DNA of 13,655 nucleotides from assembly GCA_964487925.1 (NCBI GenBank), contig CAZASZ010000054.1, positions 1-13,655 of the forward strand. The letters are read 5' to 3'. Of this stretch, positions 5,185-13,655 are shown piece after piece; the stretch's first letter is position 1; the number at the start of each line of letters is the position of its first letter. A program made the translations under genes and the position numbers. The notes below the pieces were generated by a model, which was given only the letters and a program-made list of their open reading frames with translations, was not told where the DNA came from and did no database searches. Source of the DNA: RI-283 sp964487925 (GTDB lineage Bacteria; Pseudomonadota; Gammaproteobacteria; SZUA-140).

Positions 5185-8100
5185 ATGCAAGATCAGGAAC
5201 ACGCAATGGCCCCGGCCGAACAGCGGCATCTCCACGGTCGCCCGAAGGCTCAAGGGCTGTATGATCCGCGCAATGAACACGATGCCTGTGGCGTCGGCTT
5301 CGTAGCTCATATCAAGGGCAAGCGCAGTCATGACATCGTCCGCCAAGGCCTGCGCATCCTTGAGAACCTGACCCACCGTGGTGCTGTCGGAGCGGACCCG
5401 CGCGCCGGTGACGGTGCAGGGATTCTGCTTCAGCTCCCCGACCTCTTTCTGCGTGAAGAGATGCAAGCCCAAGGTATCGCCCTGCCCGATGCCGGTCGCT
5501 ACGGCGTCGCCATGGCCTTCCTGCCGCAGGATTCCTCGGAAATGGAATGGTGCGAATCATTGTTCGAGAAGACGGCTGAGGAAGAAGGCTTGCGCGTGCT
5601 GGGGTGGCGCGTCGTGCCAACCGATAACCGCATGCTCGGTGACGGTGTCAAGGCCGTCGAACCTGCCGTCAAACAATTCTTTGTCGCGGCAACGGACGCC
5701 GACATGGACGAGTCGGCCTTTGAGCGCAAGCTATTCGTGATCCGGCGTATAGTCGAGATCGCGGTCAGTAATAGCGACTTGAGCCAGAAGGAGCGTTTCT
5801 ACGTCCCTACCTTCTCGGCACGCACGATTTGCTACAAGGGTATGCTGCTGGCCGATCAGGTGGACGCCTATTATCGTGATCTGCGTGACACGCGCATCGA
5901 TTCCGCTTTGGCCCTGGTCCATCAGCGCTTTTCGACCAACACCTTCCCGTCCTGGGACCTGGCCCACCCGTTCCGTATGATCGCCCACAATGGTGAAATC
6001 AACACCCTGCGCGGCAACGTCAATTGGATGGCCGCCCGCCGACATGCGATGTCATCCGAACTGTTGGGTGACGACCTAGACCGACTCTGGCCCCTGATCT
6101 CCGAAGGCCAGTCCGATTCGGCATGTTTCGACAACGCACTCGAACTGCTGGTCGCAGGCGGCTATCCCCTTGTCCACGCCATGATGATGTTGATCCCCGA
6201 GGCCTGGGCCGGCAATCCGCTCATGGATGAAGAGCGCCGCGCATTTTATGAATACCATGCCGCCATGATGGAACCCTGGGACGGCCCCGCCGCCGTCGCC
6301 TTTACCGACGGCCGACAAATCGGCGCCACGCTGGACCGCAACGGCCTACGCCCGGCGCGATACATCATCACCGACGATGATCTTGTCGTCATGGCCTCAG
6401 AGATGGGTGTGCTCGATATCCCCGAGGAAAAGATCGTCCGCAAGTGGCGCCTGCAGCCCGGCAAGATGTTCCTGATCGACATGGAACAGGGTCGCATCAT
6501 TGACGACACCGAACTCAAGGACCAGCTCGCCGCAGCCCAGCCTTATAGTGATTGGCTGCATAAGACCCAGATCCTGCTCAAGAACCTTCCGGCCATGGCT
6601 ACATCGACCCCGGCCGACCGGGAAGACCTCGTGCAACGTCAACAAGCCTTCGGCTACACCCTTGAGGACATCCGCGTACTCATGGCGCCGATGGCATTGA
6701 GCGGTCAGGAAGGCATAGGCTCCATGGGCGCCGATAATGCATTGGCCGTGCTATCCAACCACGCCAAGCCGCTGTTCAACTATTTCCAGCAGAACTTCGC
6801 CCAGGTCACGAACCCGCCTATCGACCCAATCCGCGAGGAATTGGTCATGTCGCTGGTCTCGCTAATCGGGCCGAGGCCGAACCTGCTAGGCCTGCATCAA
6901 GGCGACGATCATATGCGCCTCGAGGTCCATCAACCGGTGCTGACCGACGACGATGTCGAACGCATCCGCCAGATTCATACCCAGACCGACGGTGCCTTCC
7001 GTACCGCCACGCTGGACATCTGCTATCCGGCAACGGCCGGCAGCGCCGGAATGGCCGAGGCGCTCGACCTGCTCATGAAGCGCGCCGAACTGGCCGTCGA
7101 GGAAGGCAACAACATCCTGATCTTGAGCGACCGTAACGTCTCGCCGGAACAGTTGCCGATCCCGATCCTGCTGGCCACATCCGCCGTCCATCAGTACTTG
7201 GTTCGGGCCGGCCTACGTACCGAGACCGGACTGGTCATCGAATCGGGCGCTGTGCGCGAAGTCCACCACTTCGCCATGCTGGCAGGTTACGGCGCAGAAG
7301 CCATCAATCCCTACCTAGCCTTCGAGACCCTGTCGGCCCACTGCCGGCAGATGTCGGAGGACCTGACCCAGGAGGACGCCCATCAGCGCTATGTCAAGGC
7401 CGTCGGCAAGGGGCTGCTTAAGGTCTTTTCCAAGATGGGCATATCGACCTATCAATCCTATTGCGGGGCGCAGATTTTCGACGCCGTCGGCCTCAACAAT
7501 GACTTCGTCGATCGATACTTCACCGGCACGATGTCTCCGGTCGGTGGAGCCGGCCTCGACGACATCGCCGAAGAGGCCGCGCGTTGGCATCGCGACGCCT
7601 ATGCGCCCTCCGCCCTCTCAAGCAAACGGCTGCCCGCAGGCGGAGAATATGCGGTCCGCGTCAAGGGCGAGGCCCATATCTGGCGTTCCGAGACTATCTC
7701 GGCGCTGCAGCATGCAACCCGCGCCAATGATTCCAAGACCTACGCCGAGTTCGCGCGCCTGGTCAACGAACAGGATCGCGAGCTTCTGAACCTGCGCGGC
7801 CTGTTCGACTTAAAACCCGTCGGCGGTCCGCTGAACATCGAGGACGTTGAACCCGCCCGTGATATCGTCAAGCGTTTCGCGACCGGGGCCATGTCTTTCG
7901 GATCCATATCTTATGAGGCCCATTCGACACTGGCTATCGCCATGAACCGGATAGGCGGCAAGTCGAATACCGGCGAAGGCGGCGAGCTCGCAGAACGCTT
8001 CAAACCCTTGGACAATGGGGATTCCCTGCGTTCGGCCATCAAGCAGGTTGCCTCGGGGCGCTTTGGCGTCACCACCGAGTATTTGGTCAACGCCGACGAC

Positions 8101-9867
8101 ATCCAGATCAAGATGGCCCAGGGCGCTAAGCCCGGCGAGGGTGGACAGTTGCCGGGACACAAGGTTGATGAGGTCATCGCCCGCGTCCGTCATTCGACGC
8201 CGGGTGTAGGCCTGATCTCGCCACCACCCCATCACGACATCTATTCCATCGAGGACCTGGCTCAGCTGATTCACGACCTCAAAAACGTCAACCCTGGCGC
8301 ACGCATCAGCGTCAAGCTGGTATCCGAAGTAGGCGTCGGTACCGTTGCAGCAGGTGTCTCCAAGGCCCATGCCGACCACGTCACGATCTCCGGTTTCGAC
8401 GGCGGCACGGGTGCCAGCCCCCTGACTTCGATCAAGCACGCCGGTCTGCCCTGGGAGGTCGGCTTGGCCGAGACCCATCAGACGCTGGTCCTGAACCGTC
8501 TTCGTGGTCGCATCGCGGTGCAAGTTGACGGTGGACTGCGCACGGGCCGCGATGTCGTCGTCGGCGCCCTGCTCGGCGCCGACGAGTTCGGCTTCGCGAC
8601 CGCGCCGCTGATCGTCGAGGGCTGTATCATGATGCGTAAGTGTCATCTCAACACTTGCCCTGTCGGCATCGCTACGCAAGACCCTGAGTTGCGTACCCGC
8701 TTCACGGGTCAACCGGACCATGTTGTCAACTACTTTTTCATGGTCGCCGAGGAGGTCCGTCAGATCATGGCCCAGCTTGGCTTCCGTCACTTCAATGACA
8801 TGATCGGTCGTAGCGAGTGTCTCGATACCCGTTCCGCGATCAACCATTGGAAGGCCAAGGGGCTGGACTTCTCCGCCGTCTTCCACCGCGTCGAGGTCCC
8901 AGGCGCTGCGATCTCCCACTGTGAGTCGCAGGATCACGGCCTCGACAAAGCCCTGGACCGTCGCCTCATAGAACAGGCTGCGCCGGCGCTCGACCATGGT
9001 CAGCCTGTCTCGATCGAGACTCCGGTCCGAAACATCAATAGGACCGTGGGGGCGATGCTGTCCGGGCGGGTCGCCGAACGCTATGGTCTGGTTGGTCTCC
9101 CCGACGATACGATCCATATCAAGTGCAAGGGCGTCGCCGGACAGAGCTTTGGCGCCTTCCTGTCCCAAGGCGTGACCCTGGAGTTGTCCGGAGAGGCCAA
9201 TGACTATGTCGGCAAGGGCCTCTCCGGAGGCCGGATCGCGATTTATCCGGCCCCGGAATCGCCCATCGTCGCCGAGGACAACATCATCGTCGGCAATACC
9301 GTGCTTTACGGCGCCATTAAGGGTGAATGCTATTTCCGCGGTGTGGCAGGCGAACGTTTCGCCGTGCGCAACTCCGGCGCCACAGCCGTGGTCGAGGGTG
9401 TTGGCGACCACGGCTGCGAGTACATGACAGGCGGTATCGTTGTCGTGCTCGGCGAAACCGGCCGCAACTTCGCCGCCGGCATGAGCGGCGGCATTGCTTA
9501 CGTGCTCGATGAGGCAGGCGACTTCCAGCGTCGCTGCAACCTCGCGATGGTTGAACTCGAACCTATCCAGGAAGAAGATGAGCTTCTCGAGACCCACGAC
9601 CATCAGGGCGGCGATCTCGAGACTCATGGCGTGGTCGACTTCAGCCATGATATGACGCGCCACGATGCCGGACGACTCAAGCAACTCATCGAAAATCACC
9701 TGCACTATACCGGCAGCGAACGCGCCCGGCTGATCCTGGATAACTGGTCTAAGATGCTGCCGAAGTTCGTCAAGATCATGCCCGTCGACTATCGGCGCGC
9801 CCTGCAGGCCATGCAACACCGGCAAGCCGAAACTAAGCGCCAGGCAAGCCTTGAAGGAGGACAATAG
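5185..9867 (+). CDS. gltB: Glutamate synthase (NADPH) large (alpha) subunit
   Basis: With GltD it converts glutamine plus 2-oxoglutarate to two glutamates, the assimilation half of the GS-GOGAT cycle. From ATG 5185 it has 1560 residues, slightly longer than the roughly 1490-1520 usual in enterobacteria. The N-terminal class II amidotransferase domain begins after a propeptide of about 34 residues. C35 in NEHDACGVG is the expected mature N-terminal nucleophile, and RFSTN (248-252) and the HNGEINT block are glutamine-site motifs. The FMN synthase domain contains GGTGASP (1073-1079), and C1147, C1153 and C1158 have the C-x5-C-x4-C spacing of the 3Fe-4S cluster. The GXGXG beta-helix domain follows (about 1340-1450). 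Start choice: ATG 5185 has GGAG 11 nt away, while ATG 5206 has AGGA at 7 nt; either changes only the cleaved propeptide. An upstream in-frame ATG at 5095 is unlikely. Confidence 0.97.
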   Translation: MQDQEHAMAPAEQRHLHGRPKAQGLYDPRNEHDACGVGFVAHIKGKRSHDIVRQGLRILENLTHRGAVGADPRAGDGAGILLQLPDLFLREEMQAQGIALPDAGRYGVAMAFLPQDSSEMEWCESLFEKTAEEEGLRVLGWRVVPTDNRMLGDGVKAVEPAVKQFFVAATDADMDESAFERKLFVIRRIVEIAVSNSDLSQKERFYVPTFSARTICYKGMLLADQVDAYYRDLRDTRIDSALALVHQRFSTNTFPSWDLAHPFRMIAHNGEINTLRGNVNWMAARRHAMSSELLGDDLDRLWPLISEGQSDSACFDNALELLVAGGYPLVHAMMMLIPEAWAGNPLMDEERRAFYEYHAAMMEPWDGPAAVAFTDGRQIGATLDRNGLRPARYIITDDDLVVMASEMGVLDIPEEKIVRKWRLQPGKMFLIDMEQGRIIDDTELKDQLAAAQPYSDWLHKTQILLKNLPAMATSTPADREDLVQRQQAFGYTLEDIRVLMAPMALSGQEGIGSMGADNALAVLSNHAKPLFNYFQQNFAQVTNPPIDPIREELVMSLVSLIGPRPNLLGLHQGDDHMRLEVHQPVLTDDDVERIRQIHTQTDGAFRTATLDICYPATAGSAGMAEALDLLMKRAELAVEEGNNILILSDRNVSPEQLPIPILLATSAVHQYLVRAGLRTETGLVIESGAVREVHHFAMLAGYGAEAINPYLAFETLSAHCRQMSEDLTQEDAHQRYVKAVGKGLLKVFSKMGISTYQSYCGAQIFDAVGLNNDFVDRYFTGTMSPVGGAGLDDIAEEAARWHRDAYAPSALSSKRLPAGGEYAVRVKGEAHIWRSETISALQHATRANDSKTYAEFARLVNEQDRELLNLRGLFDLKPVGGPLNIEDVEPARDIVKRFATGAMSFGSISYEAHSTLAIAMNRIGGKSNTGEGGELAERFKPLDNGDSLRSAIKQVASGRFGVTTEYLVNADDIQIKMAQGAKPGEGGQLPGHKVDEVIARVRHSTPGVGLISPPPHHDIYSIEDLAQLIHDLKNVNPGARISVKLVSEVGVGTVAAGVSKAHADHVTISGFDGGTGASPLTSIKHAGLPWEVGLAETHQTLVLNRLRGRIAVQVDGGLRTGRDVVVGALLGADEFGFATAPLIVEGCIMMRKCHLNTCPVGIATQDPELRTRFTGQPDHVVNYFFMVAEEVRQIMAQLGFRHFNDMIGRSECLDTRSAINHWKAKGLDFSAVFHRVEVPGAAISHCESQDHGLDKALDRRLIEQAAPALDHGQPVSIETPVRNINRTVGAMLSGRVAERYGLVGLPDDTIHIKCKGVAGQSFGAFLSQGVTLELSGEANDYVGKGLSGGRIAIYPAPESPIVAEDNIIVGNTVLYGAIKGECYFRGVAGERFAVRNSGATAVVEGVGDHGCEYMTGGIVVVLGETGRNFAAGMSGGIAYVLDEAGDFQRRCNLAMVELEPIQEEDELLETHDHQGGDLETHGVVDFSHDMTRHDAGRLKQLIENHLHYTGSERARLILDNWSKMLPKFVKIMPVDYRRALQAMQHRQAETKRQASLEGGQ

Positions 9868-9870
9868 CTC

Positions 9871-11304
9871 ATGGGTAAACCTACCGGATTCAAGGAGATC
9901 GCTCGTCACGATCGCGGCTACGCGCCCGTCGAGCAACGTATCCAGCATTACAAGGAATTCGTGATCCCGTTGCAGGATTCGGAACTCAGCGCCCAGGGCG
10001 CCCGTTGCATGGACTGTGGTATTCCGTTTTGTCACCAAGGCTGTCCGGTCAATAACGTTATTCCGGACTGGAACGACCTTGTCTACCGTGATCGCTGGCG
10101 TGAGGCGATTGAGGTCCTGCACTCGACGAACAATTTCCCAGAGTTCACGGGGCGCATCTGTCCGGCGCCCTGCGAGGCGGCCTGCACGCTCAATATCGAC
10201 GACAATCCAGTGACGATCAAGAGCATTGAGTGCGGGATTGTCGATCGCGCCTGGAAGGAAGGCTGGATCAAACCACTGCCCGCGAGCCGCAAGACCGGCA
10301 AACAGGTCGCCGTGGTCGGTAGCGGCCCGGCCGGTATGGCCGCTGCTCAGCAGCTTGCCCGCGCCGGTCATGAGGTCACGCTGTTCGAGAAGGCCGACCG
10401 CATAGGCGGTCTGATGCGTTACGGTATACCCGACTTCAAGATGTCCAAAACTCTGATCGATCGACGCGTCGAACAGATGGCTGCCGAGGGCGTGCAATTC
10501 CGCACCGGCGTCCATGTCGGCAAGGATATTGCTGCTAGAGAACTGGTCAATGATTACAACGCCGTAGTGCTGACCGGTGGTTCGGAACACCCTCGTGATC
10601 TCCCGGTCCCCGGACGCGAGCTGGATGGCGTTCATTTCGCAATGGACTTCCTGCGCCAGCAGAATCGGCGCGTGGCTGGTGACCAGGTCAGCGACGCCGA
10701 GACGATCTCCGCGACCGGCAAGCATGTGGTCGTGATCGGCGGCGGTGATACGGGCTCGGACTGCATCGGCACCTCGATCCGCCAGGGCGCAGCGTCCGTA
10801 ACACAGCTCGAAATCCTGCCCAAGCCTCCCGAGAAGGAGAATAAGGGTCTAACCTGGCCAAGCTGGCCCAACAAGCAGCGCACCTCATCCTCCCAGGAGG
10901 AAGGCGCCATGCGTGACTGGTGCATCGCAACCCAGGCATTTACAGGTGAGAACGGCAAGGTCCAAACGCTGAAGGCCGCGCGCGTGGATTGGAATAAAGA
11001 CGATAACGGAGGCTGGAAGATGGAGACAGTATTAGGCAGTGAGTTCGATATCAAGGCCGACCTTGTCCTAATAGCCATGGGCTTCATACATCCCGTACAT
11101 GAGGGCATGCTGACCGACCTCGGCGTCGAGCTCGACGGCCGTGGCAACGTCCAGGCCAATACCGAGGAATACCGGACCTCTCTTGACAAGGTCTTTGCCG
11201 CTGGAGATATGCGCCGTGGACAGTCGCTGGTCGTCTGGGCCATCCGCGAGGGTCGCCAGGCAGCCGAGGCCGCTGATCGCTTTCTAACCGGCGACGCCAA
11301 CTGA
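9871..11304 (+). CDS. gltD: Glutamate synthase (NADPH) small (beta) subunit
   Basis: The FAD-containing subunit that takes electrons from NADPH and passes them through 4Fe-4S clusters to GltB. The 477-residue length is normal (about 470). The N-terminal adrenodoxin-like iron-sulfur region has C46, C49, C54 and C58 (CMDCGIPFCHQGC), then C97, C101 and C105 (CPAPCEAAC). The FAD dinucleotide fold is marked by VVGSGPAG (GSGPAG at 150-155), and the NADPH fold by VVVIGGGDTGSD (GGGDTG at 290-295). It starts 3 nt after the gltB stop, with a strong AAGGAGG ribosome site (9854-9860) embedded in the last gltB codons, 10 nt from the ATG. No key residue is missing. Confidence 0.97.
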   Translation: MGKPTGFKEIARHDRGYAPVEQRIQHYKEFVIPLQDSELSAQGARCMDCGIPFCHQGCPVNNVIPDWNDLVYRDRWREAIEVLHSTNNFPEFTGRICPAPCEAACTLNIDDNPVTIKSIECGIVDRAWKEGWIKPLPASRKTGKQVAVVGSGPAGMAAAQQLARAGHEVTLFEKADRIGGLMRYGIPDFKMSKTLIDRRVEQMAAEGVQFRTGVHVGKDIAARELVNDYNAVVLTGGSEHPRDLPVPGRELDGVHFAMDFLRQQNRRVAGDQVSDAETISATGKHVVVIGGGDTGSDCIGTSIRQGAASVTQLEILPKPPEKENKGLTWPSWPNKQRTSSSQEEGAMRDWCIATQAFTGENGKVQTLKAARVDWNKDDNGGWKMETVLGSEFDIKADLVLIAMGFIHPVHEGMLTDLGVELDGRGNVQANTEEYRTSLDKVFAAGDMRRGQSLVVWAIREGRQAAEAADRFLTGDAN

Positions 11305-12383
11305 TGCCCGCGCTGCAGAACGACCGCTTCCTGCGCGCCCTGCTGAAGCAGCCCGTCGATGAAACTCCTGTCTGGATGATGCGTCAGGCCGGGCGTTACC
11401 TGCCCGAGTACCGCGCCACCCGACAACGGGCAGGCAGTTTCATGGACCTGTGTCGGAATCCGGAACTGGCTTGCGAAGTTACACTGCAACCGTTGGATCG
11501 CTATGCCATCGACGCCGCCATACTATTTTCGGACATTCTGACGGTACCTGATGCGATGGGCCTGGGTCTGTCCTTCAATCAAGGCGAAGGTCCACGCTTT
11601 GAGCGACCCGTTCGGACACTTCGGGACATCAAGGCCCTATCTGCGCCGGATCCCGAGGTAGAGCTACGTTATGTCATGGACGCCGTGCGCGTTATCCGTC
11701 GCCAACTGGACGGCCGCGTCCCGCTGATCGGCTTTTCGGGAAGCCCCTGGACCCTCGCGACTTATATGGTCGAGGGTGGCAGCAGCAAGGACTTCGGTAA
11801 GGTCAAGGGGCTCATGTTCGATGAGCCCCAGGCCATGCACCAACTGTTGTCCGTGGTCGCCACAGCCGTCCGCGACTACCTCAACGCCCAGATCCGCGCC
11901 GGCGCTCAAGCGGTCATGATATTTGACACCTGGGGTGGCGTCCTGACCCCGGCGGACTATCGGGACTTCTCACTACGCTATATGCAAGAGATCATCTCCG
12001 GACTTATCCGGGAAAACGATGGGCGGACCGTCCCCGTCATCCTCTACACCAAGGGTGGCGGCGCCTGGCTCGAGGAGCAGGCCAAGGCAGGACCGGACGC
12101 GCTCGGGATCGACTGGACGCTGGACCTCTGCGACGCCAGGAGTCGTGTCGGTGACCGAGTTGCCCTACAAGGCAATATGGACCCCTGCGTCCTCTACGCA
12201 TCGGACGAACGCATCCGGGTGGAGGTCGCCAAGGTCTTGGAGAGTTTCGGCAATGGTGAGGGGCATATCTTCAACCTAGGCCATGGCATCCATCAACATA
12301 TTGATCCCGATCGGGTCAGCACCTTCATCGACGCCGTACACGAACTCAGCAGACCCTATCACTCGGGCCGGGACAGCAAATGA
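11304..12383 (+). CDS. hemE: Uroporphyrinogen decarboxylase
   Basis: Decarboxylates the four acetate side chains of uroporphyrinogen III to give coproporphyrinogen III in cytosolic haem synthesis; it needs no cofactor. The 359-residue length is typical. The N-terminal signature WMMRQAGRYLPEYR (24-37) contains substrate-binding R27 and R31. The essential aspartate is D77 in LFSDILTVPDAMG. GFSGSPWTLATYMVEG holds Y154, and NLGHGIHQ holds H327; these correspond to the conserved active-site residues of the human enzyme. The ATG overlaps the gltD stop as TGATG, so translation is probably coupled. Placing hemE after gltBD links glutamate supply with use of glutamate as haem precursor; that link is inference. 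Confidence 0.97.
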   Translation: MPALQNDRFLRALLKQPVDETPVWMMRQAGRYLPEYRATRQRAGSFMDLCRNPELACEVTLQPLDRYAIDAAILFSDILTVPDAMGLGLSFNQGEGPRFERPVRTLRDIKALSAPDPEVELRYVMDAVRVIRRQLDGRVPLIGFSGSPWTLATYMVEGGSSKDFGKVKGLMFDEPQAMHQLLSVVATAVRDYLNAQIRAGAQAVMIFDTWGGVLTPADYRDFSLRYMQEIISGLIRENDGRTVPVILYTKGGGAWLEEQAKAGPDALGIDWTLDLCDARSRVGDRVALQGNMDPCVLYASDERIRVEVAKVLESFGNGEGHIFNLGHGIHQHIDPDRVSTFIDAVHELSRPYHSGRDSK

Positions 12384-13294
12384 TGGATAATTCAACAGCC
12401 AACAGCGTCCCTCAGGAACTTCCCGAGGAGTTTGAAAGACTGCGCGGCATGGAATCCTACACGAACGAGATGTTCAACCGGATCATCGAGTTTCAGGAAA
12501 AGGACCATCCGGCCTGGAAGGCTGACCTGCCCTTCGCGGAACGGATCGCGGGCCTACCGCTGCATGCGTTGGTTTTCAGTAATCCCGATCGCGACCCGGT
12601 CAAGTACGCACACACGGTAGCGGCCTTCTACCCCCTGCGCGACGAGTTCCATCGCATCGCCCATTGCATCAAGCAGGTCGCCGATGACCCGCTTGTCTGC
12701 GACGTTCATGGGCGCAACGGCTTTATCGGCAGCCTGCTGGGCCGAGAGGGTGTCCGGGTCGTTGCCTTGCATGACGAGGCCGACCGACCCAATCAGATCC
12801 ATCCGTTCAACGATCCGGAATGCTGCGAGCTCAGTGACATGACGATCGATCAAGTCGATTTTCCCTTTGATGTCGCGTTTTCGTCCTGGATGCCTGCCGG
12901 CCAGAATCGCACGCCCGCGATCCTTGCACATCGCCCGAAGCTCATTGTCTTCATCCATACCGATCACCGCGATGAGGTCAACGACCTCCCTCAGACAGGC
13001 ACGCCCGAGGCCTTCCGCGATCTACCCGAGCACTATCGGCTCATCGCCGAGTGGTCGATCACGCGACCGAAAGATGTACTTCATGACGCCTGGGCCGATC
13101 TGACGCCCAGTATCGAGGAGGTACGGCAGGTACGCATCTACGCCGACACCCCCTACCACGATATCGATGTCATCGGAGACTCAGCAAAGGCCCTGCCACT
13201 TGGCGAATGCTACGCCTGGGAGGCGGACCTCGAAATGACACTGACAGTGTTCAGCGCCAAGGCCTATTTGCGCAAACGGGGGCATCACGTATGA
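12380..13294 (+). CDS. Uncharacterised protein with degenerate methyltransferase-like fold
   Basis: I do not recognise a named function. The 304-residue protein has no signal peptide or membrane segment. The first 100 residues are charged and probably helical. Residues 106-124 (VCDVHGRNGFIG, then VRVVAL) look like strand 1, glycine loop and strand 2 of a class I SAM-methyltransferase (Rossmann) fold, but the usual DxGxGxG loop reads DVHGRNG, with histidine after D-V. Residues around 160-200 (FDVAFSSW, then PKLIVFIHT) would be strands 4 and 5. A divergent or non-catalytic methyltransferase-like protein is the best guess. The start overlaps the hemE stop as ATGA, with a second ATG at 12383 giving MMDN or MDN, so it is co-translated with hemE. 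A role in haem or nitrogen metabolism is only suggested by position. Confidence 0.85.
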   Translation: MMDNSTANSVPQELPEEFERLRGMESYTNEMFNRIIEFQEKDHPAWKADLPFAERIAGLPLHALVFSNPDRDPVKYAHTVAAFYPLRDEFHRIAHCIKQVADDPLVCDVHGRNGFIGSLLGREGVRVVALHDEADRPNQIHPFNDPECCELSDMTIDQVDFPFDVAFSSWMPAGQNRTPAILAHRPKLIVFIHTDHRDEVNDLPQTGTPEAFRDLPEHYRLIAEWSITRPKDVLHDAWADLTPSIEEVRQVRIYADTPYHDIDVIGDSAKALPLGECYAWEADLEMTLTVFSAKAYLRKRGHHV

Positions 13295-13655
13295 AGGGCC
13301 ACCATCATTATACCTTCCGGCTCGTCCTAGCTATTATCGTGGCCGTCATGATGACGGCCTGCACCGGACAGTCGCCAGAGGACAATCAAGGCGCGATCAA
13401 GCTCCTGAATGAGTACTATCAAGACATCCAGTCAGGCGACCTAGATCGCGCCACCGCCCTATATCCGGAGAAGGACCGAGCAACATGGGGAGCCTTCCTT
13501 CGCGCCAACCAGGAGCGCCTGGGCGCACTCAAGAAGTTCCAGATCGACCATATGGAGACCAACACGGTCTACAGTGGGATCTATTTCGTTTTCACAATGG
13601 ATGCACAATACGAGAAACATGATGCCACGGAGATCATCACGATCTTCCAGGAAGT
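13291..13655 (+). CDS. Small lipoprotein, 3' end cut by window edge
   Basis: A reading frame beginning MKGHHHYTFRLV overlaps the previous stop as ATGA and runs open to the end of the window (121 complete codons seen). The N-terminus is a lipoprotein signal: basic and histidine-rich start, a hydrophobic run (LVLAIIVAVMMTA, 11-23) and a lipobox-like MTAC with C24 as the predicted lipidated residue. The mature part begins with a helix containing LLNEYYQDIQSGDLDRA (about 38-54), followed by alternating strands. This resembles small NTF2-like bacterial lipoproteins (DUF4019/DUF4878 type), but the assignment is tentative. Asparagine or glycine rather than aspartate after the cysteine would favour outer-membrane sorting; here the residue is threonine. 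Function unknown. Confidence 0.8.
   Translation, partial: MKGHHHYTFRLVLAIIVAVMMTACTGQSPEDNQGAIKLLNEYYQDIQSGDLDRATALYPEKDRATWGAFLRANQERLGALKKFQIDHMETNTVYSGIYFVFTMDAQYEKHDATEIITIFQE

Noticed and set aside
4705..5472. A 255-codon minus-strand frame with a lipobox-like LAAC in the middle.
   Set aside because: Its first third is antisense to gltB, its end lies inside the MITE-like element, the LAAC is not near a start codon, and no ribosome site precedes any of its ATGs.
9571..9640. Near-repeat of LETHD/LETHG phrases close to the GltB C-terminus.
   Set aside because: It is a short local similarity within a normal acidic linker of the protein, not a structured repeat.
7810..10725. A 971-codon open frame on the minus strand, antisense to gltB and gltD.
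   Set aside because: It crosses the gltB-gltD junction, has no recognisable domain, and is explained by the codon choice of the two real genes, which avoid TTA, CTA and TCA in the matching frame.

Overview
The window looks like a chromosomal segment of a gammaproteobacterium. The gltB-gltD-hemE order, the bacterial two-domain sucrose-phosphate synthase, a group II truncated haemoglobin and a DUF938 methyltransferase all fit free-living, possibly salt-tolerant or chemolithotrophic, members of that class. This placement is inference from gene content; I recognise no marker that fixes the genus. By eye, base composition shifts from AT-richer at the left end (about 45-50% GC in the first kilobase) to GC-richer in gltB-hemE (near 60%).

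Left block (25-2154, minus strand): three genes read leftward: a DUF938 class I methyltransferase, a group II truncated haemoglobin that overlaps its end, and, about 40 nt further on, a membrane protein joining a LamG-like lectin fold to a VanZ-like membrane domain. The spacing suggests one transcription unit. Its upstream region (2155-2464) is shared with a divergent gene and holds a perfect 18-bp-arm inverted repeat.

Middle block (2465-5184, plus strand): a sucrose-phosphate synthase with a C-terminal HAD (sucrose-phosphatase-like) domain, for making sucrose, a common compatible solute. Three bases after its stop, a well-placed ATG begins a reading frame that is broken after 28 nt by a 141-bp MITE-like element with 19-bp imperfect terminal inverted repeats and flanking TATA. 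The element is followed by about 400 bp without a recognisable gene. That stretch carries a good sigma70-type promoter (TTGATA, 18 bp, TATAAT) about 160 nt before gltB.

Right block (5185-13655, plus strand): a tight operon of gltB and gltD (the two subunits of NADPH glutamate synthase), hemE (uroporphyrinogen decarboxylase), an unnamed protein with a degenerate methyltransferase-like nucleotide fold, and the start of a lipoprotein cut by the window edge. Junctions are 3 nt, TGATG, ATGA and ATGA, so translation is probably coupled throughout. Glutamate made by GltBD is the precursor of haem in the C5 pathway used by gammaproteobacteria, which gives a plausible logic for adding hemE.

Most of the window is ordinary metabolism. 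The stretches most worth a second look are the LamG-VanZ/globin/DUF938 cluster, the 47-bp palindromic site at 2172-2218, the MITE with the gene start it interrupts, and the two unnamed genes co-translated with hemE. I saw no CRISPR array, tRNA, rRNA or full insertion sequence.
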